Positions 19,593 through 28,126 of a DNA stretch of 64,000 nucleotides are shown one piece after another (the stretch's first letter is position 1; each line of letters opens with the position of its first letter). Source of the DNA: Planctomycetia bacterium. Its GTDB lineage: Bacteria; Planctomycetota; Planctomycetia; Pirellulales; Thermoguttaceae. The notes under the pieces are model-generated. The model was given only the letters and a program-made list of their open reading frames with translations. It did no database searches and was not told where the DNA came from. The position numbers and the translations under genes are program-made. Where the stretch lies: NCBI GenBank assembly GCA_030527105.1, contig JAUNBK010000005.1:1-64000 (forward strand), in the 5' to 3' direction.

Positions 19593-20414
19593 ATGAGACA
19601 TAAAATTCCTGGAGCAAGAATCATAATCACGGGTGCCAGCAGTGGAATCGGGAGACAATTGGCGCTCCAGCTTGCCAACTTGGGGGCGAAGTTGGTCATT
19701 AACGCGCGCAGAACGGAGCTTTTGAACGAGTTGGCGAACGAAATCCGGGAGAAAAACGACAAAAAGGGGGTTCCTACGTTCCTCGAGATCGTGCCGGGGG
19801 ACATCACGCTTCCCGAGACGCGCCAGGCGATTATTGATCGTGTGTTGGGCGCCTACGGAGGTTTGGACATTCTCATCAACAACGCGGGCGGCGCCGCCAC
19901 GGGCTTGTTTGAGGGGAATTCTCCCGAGCGACTGAAGAAGGTGTTGGATTTGAACCTCGTTTCTCTCGTCGAAATGACGCGCCTTGCGCTTCCGCTCTTG
20001 AAGCGAGAGGGACAAACGCAAACGAGCGAGACGGCACCCATGATCGTCAATTTAAGCTCCGTCGTCGGCTTGCGCGGCGTCACGCACTATAGCGAGTATT
20101 GCGCGGCAAAATTTGCTGTGCGTGGGTTTAGCGAATCGTTGCGGACGGAGATTCATCGATACGGAATCGACGTTCTCGTCGTTTGTCCCGGCTCGACGGA
20201 CACGGAATTCTTCACGCGCTATTTAGAAAACACTGGCGAACCCAAATGGCCGCACCATAGTCGAGTGTCGCCAGAGTACGTCGCGCGAAAAATCATCCAG
20301 GCGATTCGATCTGGCAAACATGAAATCATCCCGTTTTTTCTTGGTCGCGTGCTGAATTGGTTGAACAAATTCTGCCCACGTTTCCTCGATTGGGCGATGC
20401 TGTGGTATACCTGA
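19593..20414 (+). CDS. Short-chain dehydrogenase/reductase (SDR)
   Basis: A 273-residue classical SDR oxidoreductase. It has the NAD(P)-binding TGASSGIG motif near residue 12 and the NNAGG motif. The catalytic residues are a serine in IVNLSSVVGLRG and the YSEYCAAKFA (YxxxK) pair. The C-terminal part continues with FLGRVLNWLNKFCPRFLDWAM, which suggests weak membrane association, as in DltE/YqjQ-like SDRs. The start with GGGAGAATTC was chosen because longer forms would translate the dispersed repeat. The substrate is unknown. Confidence 0.88.
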   Translation: MRHKIPGARIIITGASSGIGRQLALQLANLGAKLVINARRTELLNELANEIREKNDKKGVPTFLEIVPGDITLPETRQAIIDRVLGAYGGLDILINNAGGAATGLFEGNSPERLKKVLDLNLVSLVEMTRLALPLLKREGQTQTSETAPMIVNLSSVVGLRGVTHYSEYCAAKFAVRGFSESLRTEIHRYGIDVLVVCPGSTDTEFFTRYLENTGEPKWPHHSRVSPEYVARKIIQAIRSGKHEIIPFFLGRVLNWLNKFCPRFLDWAMLWYT

Positions 20415-20438
20415 AACATCAAAAAAAGGAACACAAAA

Positions 20439-21347
20439 ATGACATTTTCACAAAAAGTATCGGCAGCCGTTCGCGCCAAGAAATCTCCGGTCGTGGTGGG
20501 GATTGACCCTCGTTTCGCTTTGATTCCCGAGTCGCTGCGTGCGGGCGTTGTGGAGGGCGATTGGCAAGGAATGGCTCGCGTCTACCAAGATTTCTCATGC
20601 AAGATATTGGATATCGTCGCGCCGTACGCGCCATGCGTCAAGCCGCAACTCGCGTTTTTCGAGATGCTGGGCCCCCACGGAATGTTCGCCCTCGCAAACG
20701 TGATCGAACACGCGCGGAGTTTGAATCTCGTCGTTATTCTCGATGGGAAGCGCAACGACATTGGAAGCACGGCGGAAGGCTACGCGGCGGCGTATTTGGG
20801 CGAGCGCTCACCATGGCGCGGAGATGCCCTCACGATCAACCCATATTTGGGCGACGACAGCCTTGCGCCATTCGTCAAAACGGCGGAAGATTGCGGCGCA
20901 GGAATCTTCGTCCTCGTCAAAACCTCCAACCCCGGCGGCGGAATGCTTCAGGACCTCGAAGCCAACGGGAAAACGATCTACCAACATTCTGCCGACTGGG
21001 TCGAAAGCGCTGCGGCAAAATTCGCCAACCTGCGGGGCGATCAATACGGAGCCGTTGGCGCGGTTGTGGGAGCCACCTATCCCGAGCAGCTCGCGCATCT
21101 TCGCACAAGAATGCCGCACGCATGGATTCTCGTGCCGGGATTTGGTGCCCAAGGCGGCGGCGTGAAGGACGTTCTCCCCGCTTTCGATGACCAAGGACTT
21201 GGCGCGCTTATCAACAATTCCCGAGGGATTATTTTTTCGTACATTCGACCAGAAATGAAGGAGCGCTACTCGGAGAACGAGTGGGAGGCTGCGGTCGAGG
21301 ACGCTGCGCGCACTATGCGTGAATTGTTTATCGACGTCGTGAAATGA
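20439..21347 (+). CDS. pyrF: Orotidine 5'-phosphate decarboxylase, type 2 (PyrF)
   Basis: PyrF decarboxylates OMP to UMP in pyrimidine synthesis. The 302-residue length and the motif VVILDGKRNDIGSTAEGYAAAYLG (catalytic Lys and Asp) fit the longer type 2 family. Further signs are VGIDPRFALIPESL at the N-terminus, FVLVKTSNPGGGMLQDL, and the phosphate-binding end LVPGFGAQGGGVKDVLPAF with INNSRGIIFSY. It lies 24 nt after the SDR gene, probably on the same transcript. A perfect hairpin follows the stop. Confidence 0.95.
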   Translation: MTFSQKVSAAVRAKKSPVVVGIDPRFALIPESLRAGVVEGDWQGMARVYQDFSCKILDIVAPYAPCVKPQLAFFEMLGPHGMFALANVIEHARSLNLVVILDGKRNDIGSTAEGYAAAYLGERSPWRGDALTINPYLGDDSLAPFVKTAEDCGAGIFVLVKTSNPGGGMLQDLEANGKTIYQHSADWVESAAAKFANLRGDQYGAVGAVVGATYPEQLAHLRTRMPHAWILVPGFGAQGGGVKDVLPAFDDQGLGALINNSRGIIFSYIRPEMKERYSENEWEAAVEDAARTMRELFIDVVK

Positions 21348-21361
21348 AGAACGAAACGATA

Positions 21362-21394
21362 TATACTCAATCGCATTAAAATTCCGTTTTTGCG
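21362..21394 (+). repeat. Dispersed element, terminus only (copy 6)
   Basis: TATACTCA...TTAAAATTCCGTTTTTGCG matches the first 33 bp of the family and then changes into a perfect 20-bp palindrome and the IS630 remnant. The element seems cut by the insertion. Confidence 0.55.
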
Positions 21395-21426
21395 CCGAGA
21401 ATTTGGAAATTCTCGGCGCAAAAACG
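21385..21426. terminator. Perfect 20-bp inverted repeat with a 2-nt centre
   Basis: The arms 21385-21404 and 21407-21426 are exact reverse complements, CGTTTTTGCGCC to the centre. The base-paired GC block followed by T residues can end pyrF transcription on the plus strand and anything from the IS side. It may also be the end of the inserted element. Confidence 0.6.
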
Positions 21427-21778
21427 TACGCATGTCGGGCAAATACCGTTTTCGACGTCGAAAAAAGTTTCGGCACTCCCTGAAAAAGTCGAAAAATCAG
21501 AAAAATATCGATTATACAGTACTTTTTTCTTGAAAAATCGCCATAATCGCTCGATCGGATTCAGGTTTGGCAAATACGCAAACAAAAAACAAATGCGCAC
21601 GTTGGTTTTGATTAAGAATTCGCGCAAAAGTTTGGAATGATAATACCTTACGTTGCTTACGAATATGCGAATGATTGTTTTTTTGGATCGTGGCGCTAAA
21701 TCAATTTTTTGAAAAGCTCAATCGTCGTCTGCGCGTTGATCGTCTTGGAAAAAGTGACGCAAGTCGCCAGCGTGTCGA
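21427..21778 (-). pseudogene. IS630-family transposase, C-terminal half (degenerate)
   Basis: Read on the minus strand this gives IDTLATCVTFSKTINAQ, then LFKKLI and a TAG stop. After a frameshift comes IIRIFVSNVRYYHSKLLREFLIKTNVRI and the family block LPNLNPIERLWRFFKKKV. This is the C-terminal DDE part of an IS630 transposase. The canonical LDNARYYHS is VSNVRYYHS here, so a catalytic Asp is lost. With the stop and frameshift, the gene is dead. The N-terminal part lies beyond a 2-kb insertion at 23833-24218. Confidence 0.85.
21733..21778 (+). repeat. 46-bp direct repeat, left copy (transposase sequence)
   Basis: Identical to 23833-23878 except one base (gcc versus gtc). Both copies encode the same transposase segment (IDTLxTCVTFSKTINA on the minus strand). 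They bracket the methyltransferase-endonuclease pair. Confidence 0.9.
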
Positions 21779-21858
21779 CTTTTCCTTCGCCTTTTTGTGT
21801 GCGTAGCGCAATTCGTTCAAATTTTTTCTGATAATCGATAATTTTCCATCTTCCGACC

Positions 21859-21887
21859 TTGACTCCCTTCACAAAGTGTGGTATACT
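21859..21887 (+). promoter_or_regulatory. Promoter for the XcyI-like restriction-modification operon
   Basis: TTGACT (21859-21864) and TATACT (21882-21887) are 17 bp apart, about 90 nt before the methyltransferase start. Confidence 0.6.
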
Positions 21888-21975
21888 GGCTTCACCGTCA
21901 AAGAGTCGGTGTGACTTTTGCGGGAATTTTGTTGACGAGGGAGTATCAGGGCTGTTCCGAAACGGTGTCGACAAC

Positions 21976-22866
21976 ATGGAGCAGACAATTAATATGGAAG
22001 AAACAAAATATACAAAAATTACAAAGACGCCGATAGTGCTGAACGAGTCGATAATTATAGAAAGCGATGCAATTCTTGCACTGCAAAAACTCCCATCGCT
22101 TTCTATTCAATGTATTGTGACGTCTCCTCCATACTGGGGACTGCGTGACTACGGGATCGAGGGGCAAATAGGCTTAGAGGAAAAATTGCAGCAATACATA
22201 AACAAGTTAGTTTCTATTTTTGCAGAAGCAAAAAGAGTTCTTAAAAATGATGGCATTCTGTGGCTGAATATTGGTGATGGTTATACTAGTGGAAACCGGG
22301 GATATCGTGCCCCTGATAAAAAAAATCCAGCCAGAGCAATGAATGTTCGGCCAGATACCCCTGAAGGATTGAAGCCAAAAGATTTACTTGGAATCCCTTG
22401 GCGATTAGCATTAGCATTACAGGCTGATGGCTGGTATCTAAGAAGCGATATAATTTGGAACAAGCCAAATGCCATGCCAGAAAGTGTGAAAGATAGACCG
22501 ACACGTTCCCATGAGTACATCTTTATGCTAACAAAAAAAGAGAAGTATTATTATGATTATCAAGCAATTAGGGAGGATAACGGACGCAATAAGCGCACGG
22601 TATGGAGCATCAACACAGCCCCGTTTGCCGAAGCGCATTTCGCTACATTCCCGCCTACGCTGATAGAACCCTGTATCTTATCGTCGACACATGAAGATGA
22701 TTTTGTCCTTGATCCTTTTTTTGGTTCCGGGACGGTTGGGGTTGTTTGCCAAGAATACGGTAGGAAGTTTGTTGGGATCGAACTTAATGATGAGTATGTA
22801 AAAATCGCAAAGGAACGGTTGGACAATGTAGACAACCTTCCAGTTTTGAAAGTAGTAGGTGAGTAA
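21976..22866 (+). CDS. Type II DNA methyltransferase, probably N4-cytosine (beta class)
   Basis: A site-specific DNA methyltransferase of 296 residues. Motif IV is TSPPYWGLRDYG near residue 52. SPPY is typical of N4-cytosine enzymes, while DPPY marks adenine enzymes. The AdoMet site DPFFGSGTVGVVCQEYGRKFVGIELN lies near the C-terminus, giving the beta-class order IV to I. It protects host DNA from the endonuclease encoded directly downstream (2 nt gap). The composition is clearly A+T-richer than pyrF or dnaK, a sign of transfer. I chose ATG 21976 over 21859 because the latter starts inside the promoter. Confidence 0.88.
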   Translation: MEQTINMEETKYTKITKTPIVLNESIIIESDAILALQKLPSLSIQCIVTSPPYWGLRDYGIEGQIGLEEKLQQYINKLVSIFAEAKRVLKNDGILWLNIGDGYTSGNRGYRAPDKKNPARAMNVRPDTPEGLKPKDLLGIPWRLALALQADGWYLRSDIIWNKPNAMPESVKDRPTRSHEYIFMLTKKEKYYYDYQAIREDNGRNKRTVWSINTAPFAEAHFATFPPTLIEPCILSSTHEDDFVLDPFFGSGTVGVVCQEYGRKFVGIELNDEYVKIAKERLDNVDNLPVLKVVGE

Positions 22867-22867
22867 T

Positions 22868-23833
22868 ATGCCGAGTATATGTTTTGAGCAGCCCAACACT
22901 CAAATTGACTTTGCAAATGCACTGAAAGAAATACGAGCTGTGTATCTTCAAGACGCATTATCGTCAACTGTAGCATCAATGGATATTGATAAAATTGACC
23001 ATGAACTCCATACGTATGCTGATAAAAACTCATTAAAAGCACTTGCTGCTCATGGCATGAGAGGTGAACTGCTCTTTGCAGTACCTGCCCTTTTTGTCGC
23101 GAACCCTTATTTGCTCGGATATTACCGCCTTTTACTTGGTTATAGCCAAAAGGGGTTTTATACTGCGGTTACCGGTGCCGGGATGTTTAAGTCATTAGAA
23201 GAAAGAGGCACTATTTCTAAACGACAGTTAGAAGCTCTACCTGATTTATGCAAAGCCCTAAACATAAGCGCGAAGTATATGCTTGACCGATTTGATTCTG
23301 ACTTAGTTTCGGCTACCTTTTTTGACCAACTAACACTGCTTACATTAGGACCGCAACTGCGCGGTGGAGCTAATGTTCAACGAGGGACAACAGCAATATC
23401 GCAAGTGTTCGATGTGATTTTTAAGATTGTCAAGCCTGCTGTTATTCATTCAGAACCACGATGCATTGTACTTAAGAATAAATCGGGGCGTACAGTTAAT
23501 ATTCAATTTGCGGCTGACCCTGATATTGTTATTCGAGAAGAACTGGCAACAGATTTTTTCAAGAACCTGGTTGCAATTGAAGTTAAGGGTGGTCAAGATT
23601 ATTCCAATATACACAATCGCGTTGGCGAAGCCGAAAAGAGTCATCAGAAGGCAAAAAAAGATGGATATGTTGAATGTTGGACAGTCGTTAATGTAGATAG
23701 AATAGATATGGCAATGGCGCGGAAAGAATCTCCTACCACAAACAGGTTTTATCGAATATCAGAGTTGATAGATAGTACGAGTTTGGAACACAGAGATTTT
23801 TCCTTGCAAATTCTGTCAATCGTTGGTATTTAG
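22868..23833 (+). CDS. XcyI/Cfr9I-like type II restriction endonuclease
   Basis: A 321-residue endonuclease expected to cut the site protected by the adjacent methyltransferase. The catalytic region ADPDIVIREEL...FFKNLVAIEVKGGQDYSNIHNRVGEAEKSHQKAKKDGY has the PD-(D/E)xK pattern, with D in PDIV and EVK as the metal- and phosphate-binding residues. The whole segment resembles XcyI-type enzymes, which recognise CCCGGG; this recognition is inference only. The start ATG at 22868 follows GGTGAG. The stop codon (TAG 23831-23833) touches the right 46-bp repeat, so the gene ends exactly at the insertion junction. A+T-rich like its partner. Confidence 0.8.
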   Translation: MPSICFEQPNTQIDFANALKEIRAVYLQDALSSTVASMDIDKIDHELHTYADKNSLKALAAHGMRGELLFAVPALFVANPYLLGYYRLLLGYSQKGFYTAVTGAGMFKSLEERGTISKRQLEALPDLCKALNISAKYMLDRFDSDLVSATFFDQLTLLTLGPQLRGGANVQRGTTAISQVFDVIFKIVKPAVIHSEPRCIVLKNKSGRTVNIQFAADPDIVIREELATDFFKNLVAIEVKGGQDYSNIHNRVGEAEKSHQKAKKDGYVECWTVVNVDRIDMAMARKESPTTNRFYRISELIDSTSLEHRDFSLQILSIVGI

Positions 23834-23878
23834 CGTTGATCGTCTTGGAAAAAGTGACGCAAGTCGTCAGCGTGTCGA
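23833..23878 (+). repeat. 46-bp direct repeat, right copy (transposase sequence)
   Basis: Pairs with 21733-21778 with one mismatch. It begins at the last base of the endonuclease stop codon. Confidence 0.9.
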
Positions 23879-24139
23879 TGTTTATGACGCCGTTGATATT
23901 CACGTGTTGGCGCGAACAATTCGACTTGAGTTAGCGCCCCTCGCCCCGACGAATCCAGCCGTACGCCGGAAGGCTATTGTGTCGCGGATGGCAGCCATCG
24001 CCGAAGTAAAAAACCTCGTTTTCGTCCGTATTTTCACGGAGTTGGCGATATTCCGCCACAAATTCTTCCTGCTTTTCGACGTCCGCCTTTCCCAAGGGAA
24101 TGATTCCGACCGAAAGACCCAAAACGTCCGCGTATTCCC

Positions 24140-24168
24140 TTGACAAACACTCCTCATGCGGATACAAT
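24140..24168 (+). promoter_or_regulatory. Near-consensus promoter inside the IS630 remnant
   Basis: TTGACA (24140-24145) and TACAAT (24163-24168) are 17 bp apart and face the ureohydrolase gene 90 nt downstream. Confidence 0.6.
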
Positions 24169-24257
24169 ATCCAAGTAGAAAGTCCATGTGGACATTGTTC
24201 GTTCTTGCGACACATCAAAACAGACCGAGCCCAAGTAGGTAAAAAGAGGAACCAATC

Positions 24258-25121
24258 ATGAAAAAAGACACGACATTACGCCTGATTTTTCCCGAATGGC
24301 AGGGTGGCATTAACAAGAATTATCATTTCGGCGCTTCGGTGTTGTCGTTCATCGCGCCTCAGGGAGAGAATTGTGAGACGGCAGAAGTGCCCGTCGATAC
24401 CGATTTTGCCGCCGCGCTGGAAACGGAGGACGGCGTTTTCGCGCAGACTGCCATCATCCGGCAGCAGTTGGTCGCACGAAAAATTCTGATGGAGAAACAG
24501 CCTGCCCGCGTCATTACTTTCGGCGGCGACTGTTCCGTTTCACAAGCGCCTTTTGATTATCTGCACGAACGCTATCCGGGGTTGGGAATTTTGTGGATCG
24601 ACGCGCATCCCGACATCTCCACGCCGGAGATTTTCCCGAACGAACACGCGATGGTTCTCGGAAACCTCCTCGGCGACGGCGCGCCACGTCTGAGCGAAAT
24701 CGTCGAGCGTCCTTTTTCGCCCGAGAAAATCCTCTATGTTGGGTTGATTGCCGACAAAATGCTCCCTCACGAGAAGGATTATGTGGCACGACGCGCACTT
24801 GCCTACATGACTCCCGAAGAGTTGAGCGAGAACCGCGAGAAACTCCACCGTTGGCTGGAGTCGAATCATATCCAAAAGCTGGCGGTGCACTTCGACGTGG
24901 ACGTTCTCACGGCAACCGATTTTCGCTCTGTTCTCTACAACGAGCCAGGCTTGGGCCCCGTCGACTACGCCACGGGAACAATGACGCTAGCGCAGGTGGC
25001 GGAAATTCTCGTCGAAGTGCAAAAGATCGCCGAGATCGTCGGCTTCACCCTTGCGGAGTACATGCCCTGGGACCTCATCCGCCTGCGTGCCGCTCTGGAG
25101 AAAATGGATATTTTCAAGTAA
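24258..25121 (+). CDS. Arginase/agmatinase family ureohydrolase
   Basis: A 287-residue member of the ureohydrolase superfamily, which hydrolyses guanidino groups with a binuclear Mn centre. The metal motifs are visible as GGDCSVS, WIDAHPDIS and HFDVDVLTATD, with a closing FTLAEYMPWD. The histidine of the usual GGDHS is cysteine here. SxDxDxxDP is also altered to HFDVDVLTATD. The substrate may therefore differ from arginine or agmatine. It has its own promoter. It lies between the IS remnant and the type IIG gene, an odd place for a metabolic gene in a defence island. Confidence 0.8.
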   Translation: MKKDTTLRLIFPEWQGGINKNYHFGASVLSFIAPQGENCETAEVPVDTDFAAALETEDGVFAQTAIIRQQLVARKILMEKQPARVITFGGDCSVSQAPFDYLHERYPGLGILWIDAHPDISTPEIFPNEHAMVLGNLLGDGAPRLSEIVERPFSPEKILYVGLIADKMLPHEKDYVARRALAYMTPEELSENREKLHRWLESNHIQKLAVHFDVDVLTATDFRSVLYNEPGLGPVDYATGTMTLAQVAEILVEVQKIAEIVGFTLAEYMPWDLIRLRAALEKMDIFK

Positions 25122-25156
25122 CTCACACCCTCACAAACACAAAACGTGGAGAAACC

Positions 25157-28105
25157 ATGCCCGCTTCAGGAACCATCAAAAATCTGGTACTCAAATTCAA
25201 GCGAAACATCGCGCAGTACAAATCCCCCTCATACAACGAAACGGAGACGCGAATCGAGTTTCTCAACCCGTTCTGGAAGGAGTTAGGCTGGGACGTCGAC
25301 AACGAGGCGGGTTATGCGCTTCATTATCGCGATGTGGTTCACGAGGATTCGATTCGTTTGAAGGGGGTCGGTGTGAGACGCGCAAACAGCAAATCGCCCG
25401 ACTATGCATTCCGAATCGGTGGCGAGCGGAAGTTTTTCTTGGAGGCGAAAAAGCCATCCGTCGCCATTAAAACGGACTTTTCGCCTGCGTATCAACTGCG
25501 GTGTTACGGCTGGTCGTGTGGGCTGGCGCTGTCGGTTTTGAGTGATTTTGAGGAGTTCGCCGTTTATGATTGCCGCATTCGTCCGAAAAGTACCGACCGT
25601 GCGGACACGGCGCGAATCAAGTACCTCACTTACGAGGATTACGTCGATCGGTGGGATGAAATTGCCGAGATTTTTCATCGAGAGAGCATTCTTCAGGGGA
25701 GTTTCGATCGGTTCATCGCCTCCCGAAAGTCGAAAACTGGCACGTCGGAGGTAGACGAGGAATTCCTGCGGGAAATTGAACAGTGGCGGCTTATTCTGGC
25801 CAAAGACATTGCCCGGAACAATCTCGACCTGGACGCGCGGAATCTGAATTTTGTCGTGCAGCGGACGATCGACCGAATTCTCTTCCTGCGCATGGCGGAG
25901 GATCGGGGTATTGAGCCGGAAGACCAGCTTTTTTCGCTCCTGAGTGCCCCGGATGTTTACCTGCGTTTACAGGCAATTTACCAGAAGGCGGACGACAAGT
26001 ACAACTCCGGTTTCTTTCATTTTTCCGACGAAGACGACCAAACGGAGGCTCCCGACACGCTCACGCCGACGCTCAACATTTCCGACCGAACGTTTGCGGA
26101 GATTTTTCGGCGTATTTATCCCCCCGTGTCGCCGTACCGGTTCGACGTGCTGCCAGTGGAGATTCTGGGGAACGTTTACGAGCGATTCCTTGGAAAAGTC
26201 ATCCGCCTGACCCCTGCCCGACAGGTGAAAGTCGAGGAGAAACCGGAAGTCAAAAAGTCCAACGGCGTCTTTTACACCCCATCTTACATCGTCGATTACA
26301 TCGTGAAAAACACGGTCGGAACGCTCTGTGCCGGCAAAACGCCGCGTGAGGTTTCTGCCCTGAAAATCCTCGATCCGGCATGTGGCAGCGGTTCGTTTCT
26401 CCTCGGCGCGTATCAATTCCTCCTCAACTGGCACTTGGAGTATTACCTTGCCGAAAAGACCAAAACGGGCAAAATCCCTCAGTCGCCTCCGTCGCCCGGC
26501 CAGCGGAAAAAGAAAAGTGACCCCAACGCACTGGCACAAACCAGCACGGGCGAGTGGAAACTCACCCTTTCCGAACGTAAACGGATTCTGCTGAACAACA
26601 TTTACGGCGTGGACATCGACGCGCAGGCGGTGGAAGTGACGAAGCTATCCCTCTCCCTCTGCGTGCTGGAAGGGTTCAACGACGAAACGATCCAGTCCAA
26701 CCTCCGCCTTTTCTACGATCGTGCCCTGCCGAACCTCTCCCGGAACATTCTCTGCGGCAATTCGCTCATCGCCCCTGATTTTTACGATACCGACCAGTCC
26801 ACCCTTTTCGACCTCGACGAACGCCTGACCATCAATGCCTTCGACTGGCACGACCCCCACCATGGCTTCGGCAAAATCATGAAACAGGGCGGTTTCGATG
26901 CCGTGATCGGAAACCCGCCGTACACCTATATGATCGACGAAAAGTCGCAGGCGTATTTTTCTGAACATTTCCAGTTTCAGGACTACCAGAAAGATTTGTA
27001 CCTGCTTTTTTTGGAGAGGTATCAATTTTTGTTAAAAAATGCCGGTTTGTTAGGTGTGATTGTCTCGAACACCTGGTTGTCGTCTTTGACTTATATCCGT
27101 ATCCGTCAATATTTATCGCAACAATACCGGTGGAAACGGATACTCCATTTGCCGGACAAAGTTTTCAAGAATGCGGTCGTCGATACCCATGTTTTGATTT
27201 TTGAGAAAGAACGTCCTCAAAAAACCGATTCCTTTGTAGTAGACATTCGTCAAGAGGGAGAAATTCATCTCCTGCACACGCTGCGTTCCGGCGATATACC
27301 CCAGGACGGTTCGCCCATTAACGTCATTTCCAACCCCCAAAAGCAGGCTTTGTACCGTCGAATCATGGAGCAGTTTCCACCGTTGAAAAGTCTGTGCCAA
27401 ATTTTTAATGGGGTAAAGCCTTTTGAAAAGGGAAAAGGAACGCCTCCACAAACCGCTAAAACCATGCAAGAGAAACCGTTTGTTTTTGAGGGGGAAAATC
27501 CCGGTAAAAATTGGTCGCCGCTTTTGCGTGGGAGTTTAATTCAGCGTTACACGATGTTGTGGAATCAAAATTACTGGATTCAATATGGTCCATGGCTTGC
27601 CGCCCCACGCGACCCCGCTATTTTTGAAGCCCCAGAAAAAATTGTCATTCGCCAGACGGGAGATTCCCTCATCGCAACGTTGATTGAGGGGGGAGTTATC
27701 GCGAGAGATAATTTACATCTCATCCTCAACAACTCAGAATGCGACATAAAATATTTTTTAGGATTGATCAATTCTCGATTCATGAATTTTATTTATTCCG
27801 TCATGAATCCTGAGCAGGGCGAAGCGTTGGCTCAAGTCAAGAAAAAACATGTGGAACAACTCCCTGTCCGCCCCATCGACTTTTCCAACCCGTCAGACAT
27901 CGCCATGCACGACAAGATCGTTCGGCGCGTGGAGCAAATCCTGACGTTAAATCGTCGGCTCCAAACCGAAACGTTCGTCAATTCACGTGAACGGGAAATG
28001 TTGGAGCGTGAAGTATTTTCCCTCGACCAGCAAATCGACACCCTCGTTTACGACCTCTATGGTCTGACGGAGGAAGAAATTCGGTTGGTTGAACAGGAAC
28101 TTTAA
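25157..28105 (+). CDS. Type IIG restriction enzyme/adenine methyltransferase fusion
   Basis: A 982-residue single-chain restriction-modification enzyme. The N-terminal nuclease has P81-D82 and E96-A97-K98 in SPDYAFRIGGERKFFLEAKKP, a PD-ExK site. The gamma-class methyltransferase has the AdoMet motif DPACGSGSF near residue 406 and the N6-adenine motif NPPYTYM near residue 586. A target-recognition region fills about residues 620-900, and a coiled C-terminus ends in LVYDLYGLTEEEIRLVEQEL. The ATG at 25157 follows GTGGAG. The recognition half is visibly more A+T-rich than the rest, suggesting exchange of that domain. Its 3' 147 bp are duplicated beyond the Thoeris genes. Confidence 0.92.
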   Translation: MPASGTIKNLVLKFKRNIAQYKSPSYNETETRIEFLNPFWKELGWDVDNEAGYALHYRDVVHEDSIRLKGVGVRRANSKSPDYAFRIGGERKFFLEAKKPSVAIKTDFSPAYQLRCYGWSCGLALSVLSDFEEFAVYDCRIRPKSTDRADTARIKYLTYEDYVDRWDEIAEIFHRESILQGSFDRFIASRKSKTGTSEVDEEFLREIEQWRLILAKDIARNNLDLDARNLNFVVQRTIDRILFLRMAEDRGIEPEDQLFSLLSAPDVYLRLQAIYQKADDKYNSGFFHFSDEDDQTEAPDTLTPTLNISDRTFAEIFRRIYPPVSPYRFDVLPVEILGNVYERFLGKVIRLTPARQVKVEEKPEVKKSNGVFYTPSYIVDYIVKNTVGTLCAGKTPREVSALKILDPACGSGSFLLGAYQFLLNWHLEYYLAEKTKTGKIPQSPPSPGQRKKKSDPNALAQTSTGEWKLTLSERKRILLNNIYGVDIDAQAVEVTKLSLSLCVLEGFNDETIQSNLRLFYDRALPNLSRNILCGNSLIAPDFYDTDQSTLFDLDERLTINAFDWHDPHHGFGKIMKQGGFDAVIGNPPYTYMIDEKSQAYFSEHFQFQDYQKDLYLLFLERYQFLLKNAGLLGVIVSNTWLSSLTYIRIRQYLSQQYRWKRILHLPDKVFKNAVVDTHVLIFEKERPQKTDSFVVDIRQEGEIHLLHTLRSGDIPQDGSPINVISNPQKQALYRRIMEQFPPLKSLCQIFNGVKPFEKGKGTPPQTAKTMQEKPFVFEGENPGKNWSPLLRGSLIQRYTMLWNQNYWIQYGPWLAAPRDPAIFEAPEKIVIRQTGDSLIATLIEGGVIARDNLHLILNNSECDIKYFLGLINSRFMNFIYSVMNPEQGEALAQVKKKHVEQLPVRPIDFSNPSDIAMHDKIVRRVEQILTLNRRLQTETFVNSREREMLEREVFSLDQQIDTLVYDLYGLTEEEIRLVEQEL
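27908..28054 (+). repeat. 147-bp direct repeat, left copy (type IIG 3' region)
   Basis: Same length and sequence as 30642-30788 with three mismatches. It encodes the C-terminal helix region of the type IIG enzyme. Confidence 0.92.
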
Positions 28106-28126
28106 CTATTGTGGCGATTTTTTTCA

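Larger units (their letters stand above)
23833..24218 (-). pseudogene. IS630-family transposase, N-terminal/central part (truncated)
   Basis: Minus-strand reading gives ADVEKQEEFVAEYRQLRENTDENEVFYFGDGCHPRHNSLPAYGWIRRGEGR, the start of the IS630 DDE domain with its first Asp (FGDGCHP). An in-frame TAA follows, then LKSNCSRQHVNINGVINIDTLTTCVTFSKTINA. The N-terminal helix-turn-helix domain is absent. The frame continues into the left fragment at 21733-21778, showing one transposase split by the restriction-modification cassette. Confidence 0.85.

Noticed and set aside
21696..21977. A 93-residue minus-strand protein at the left cassette border
   Set aside because: Only its last part is transposase sequence. 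The rest reads through the promoter of the methyltransferase.
24593..25156. A 188-residue N-terminal extension of the type IIG gene
   Set aside because: It overlaps the ureohydrolase in another frame and is not homologous sequence. The ATG at 25157 has a binding site.
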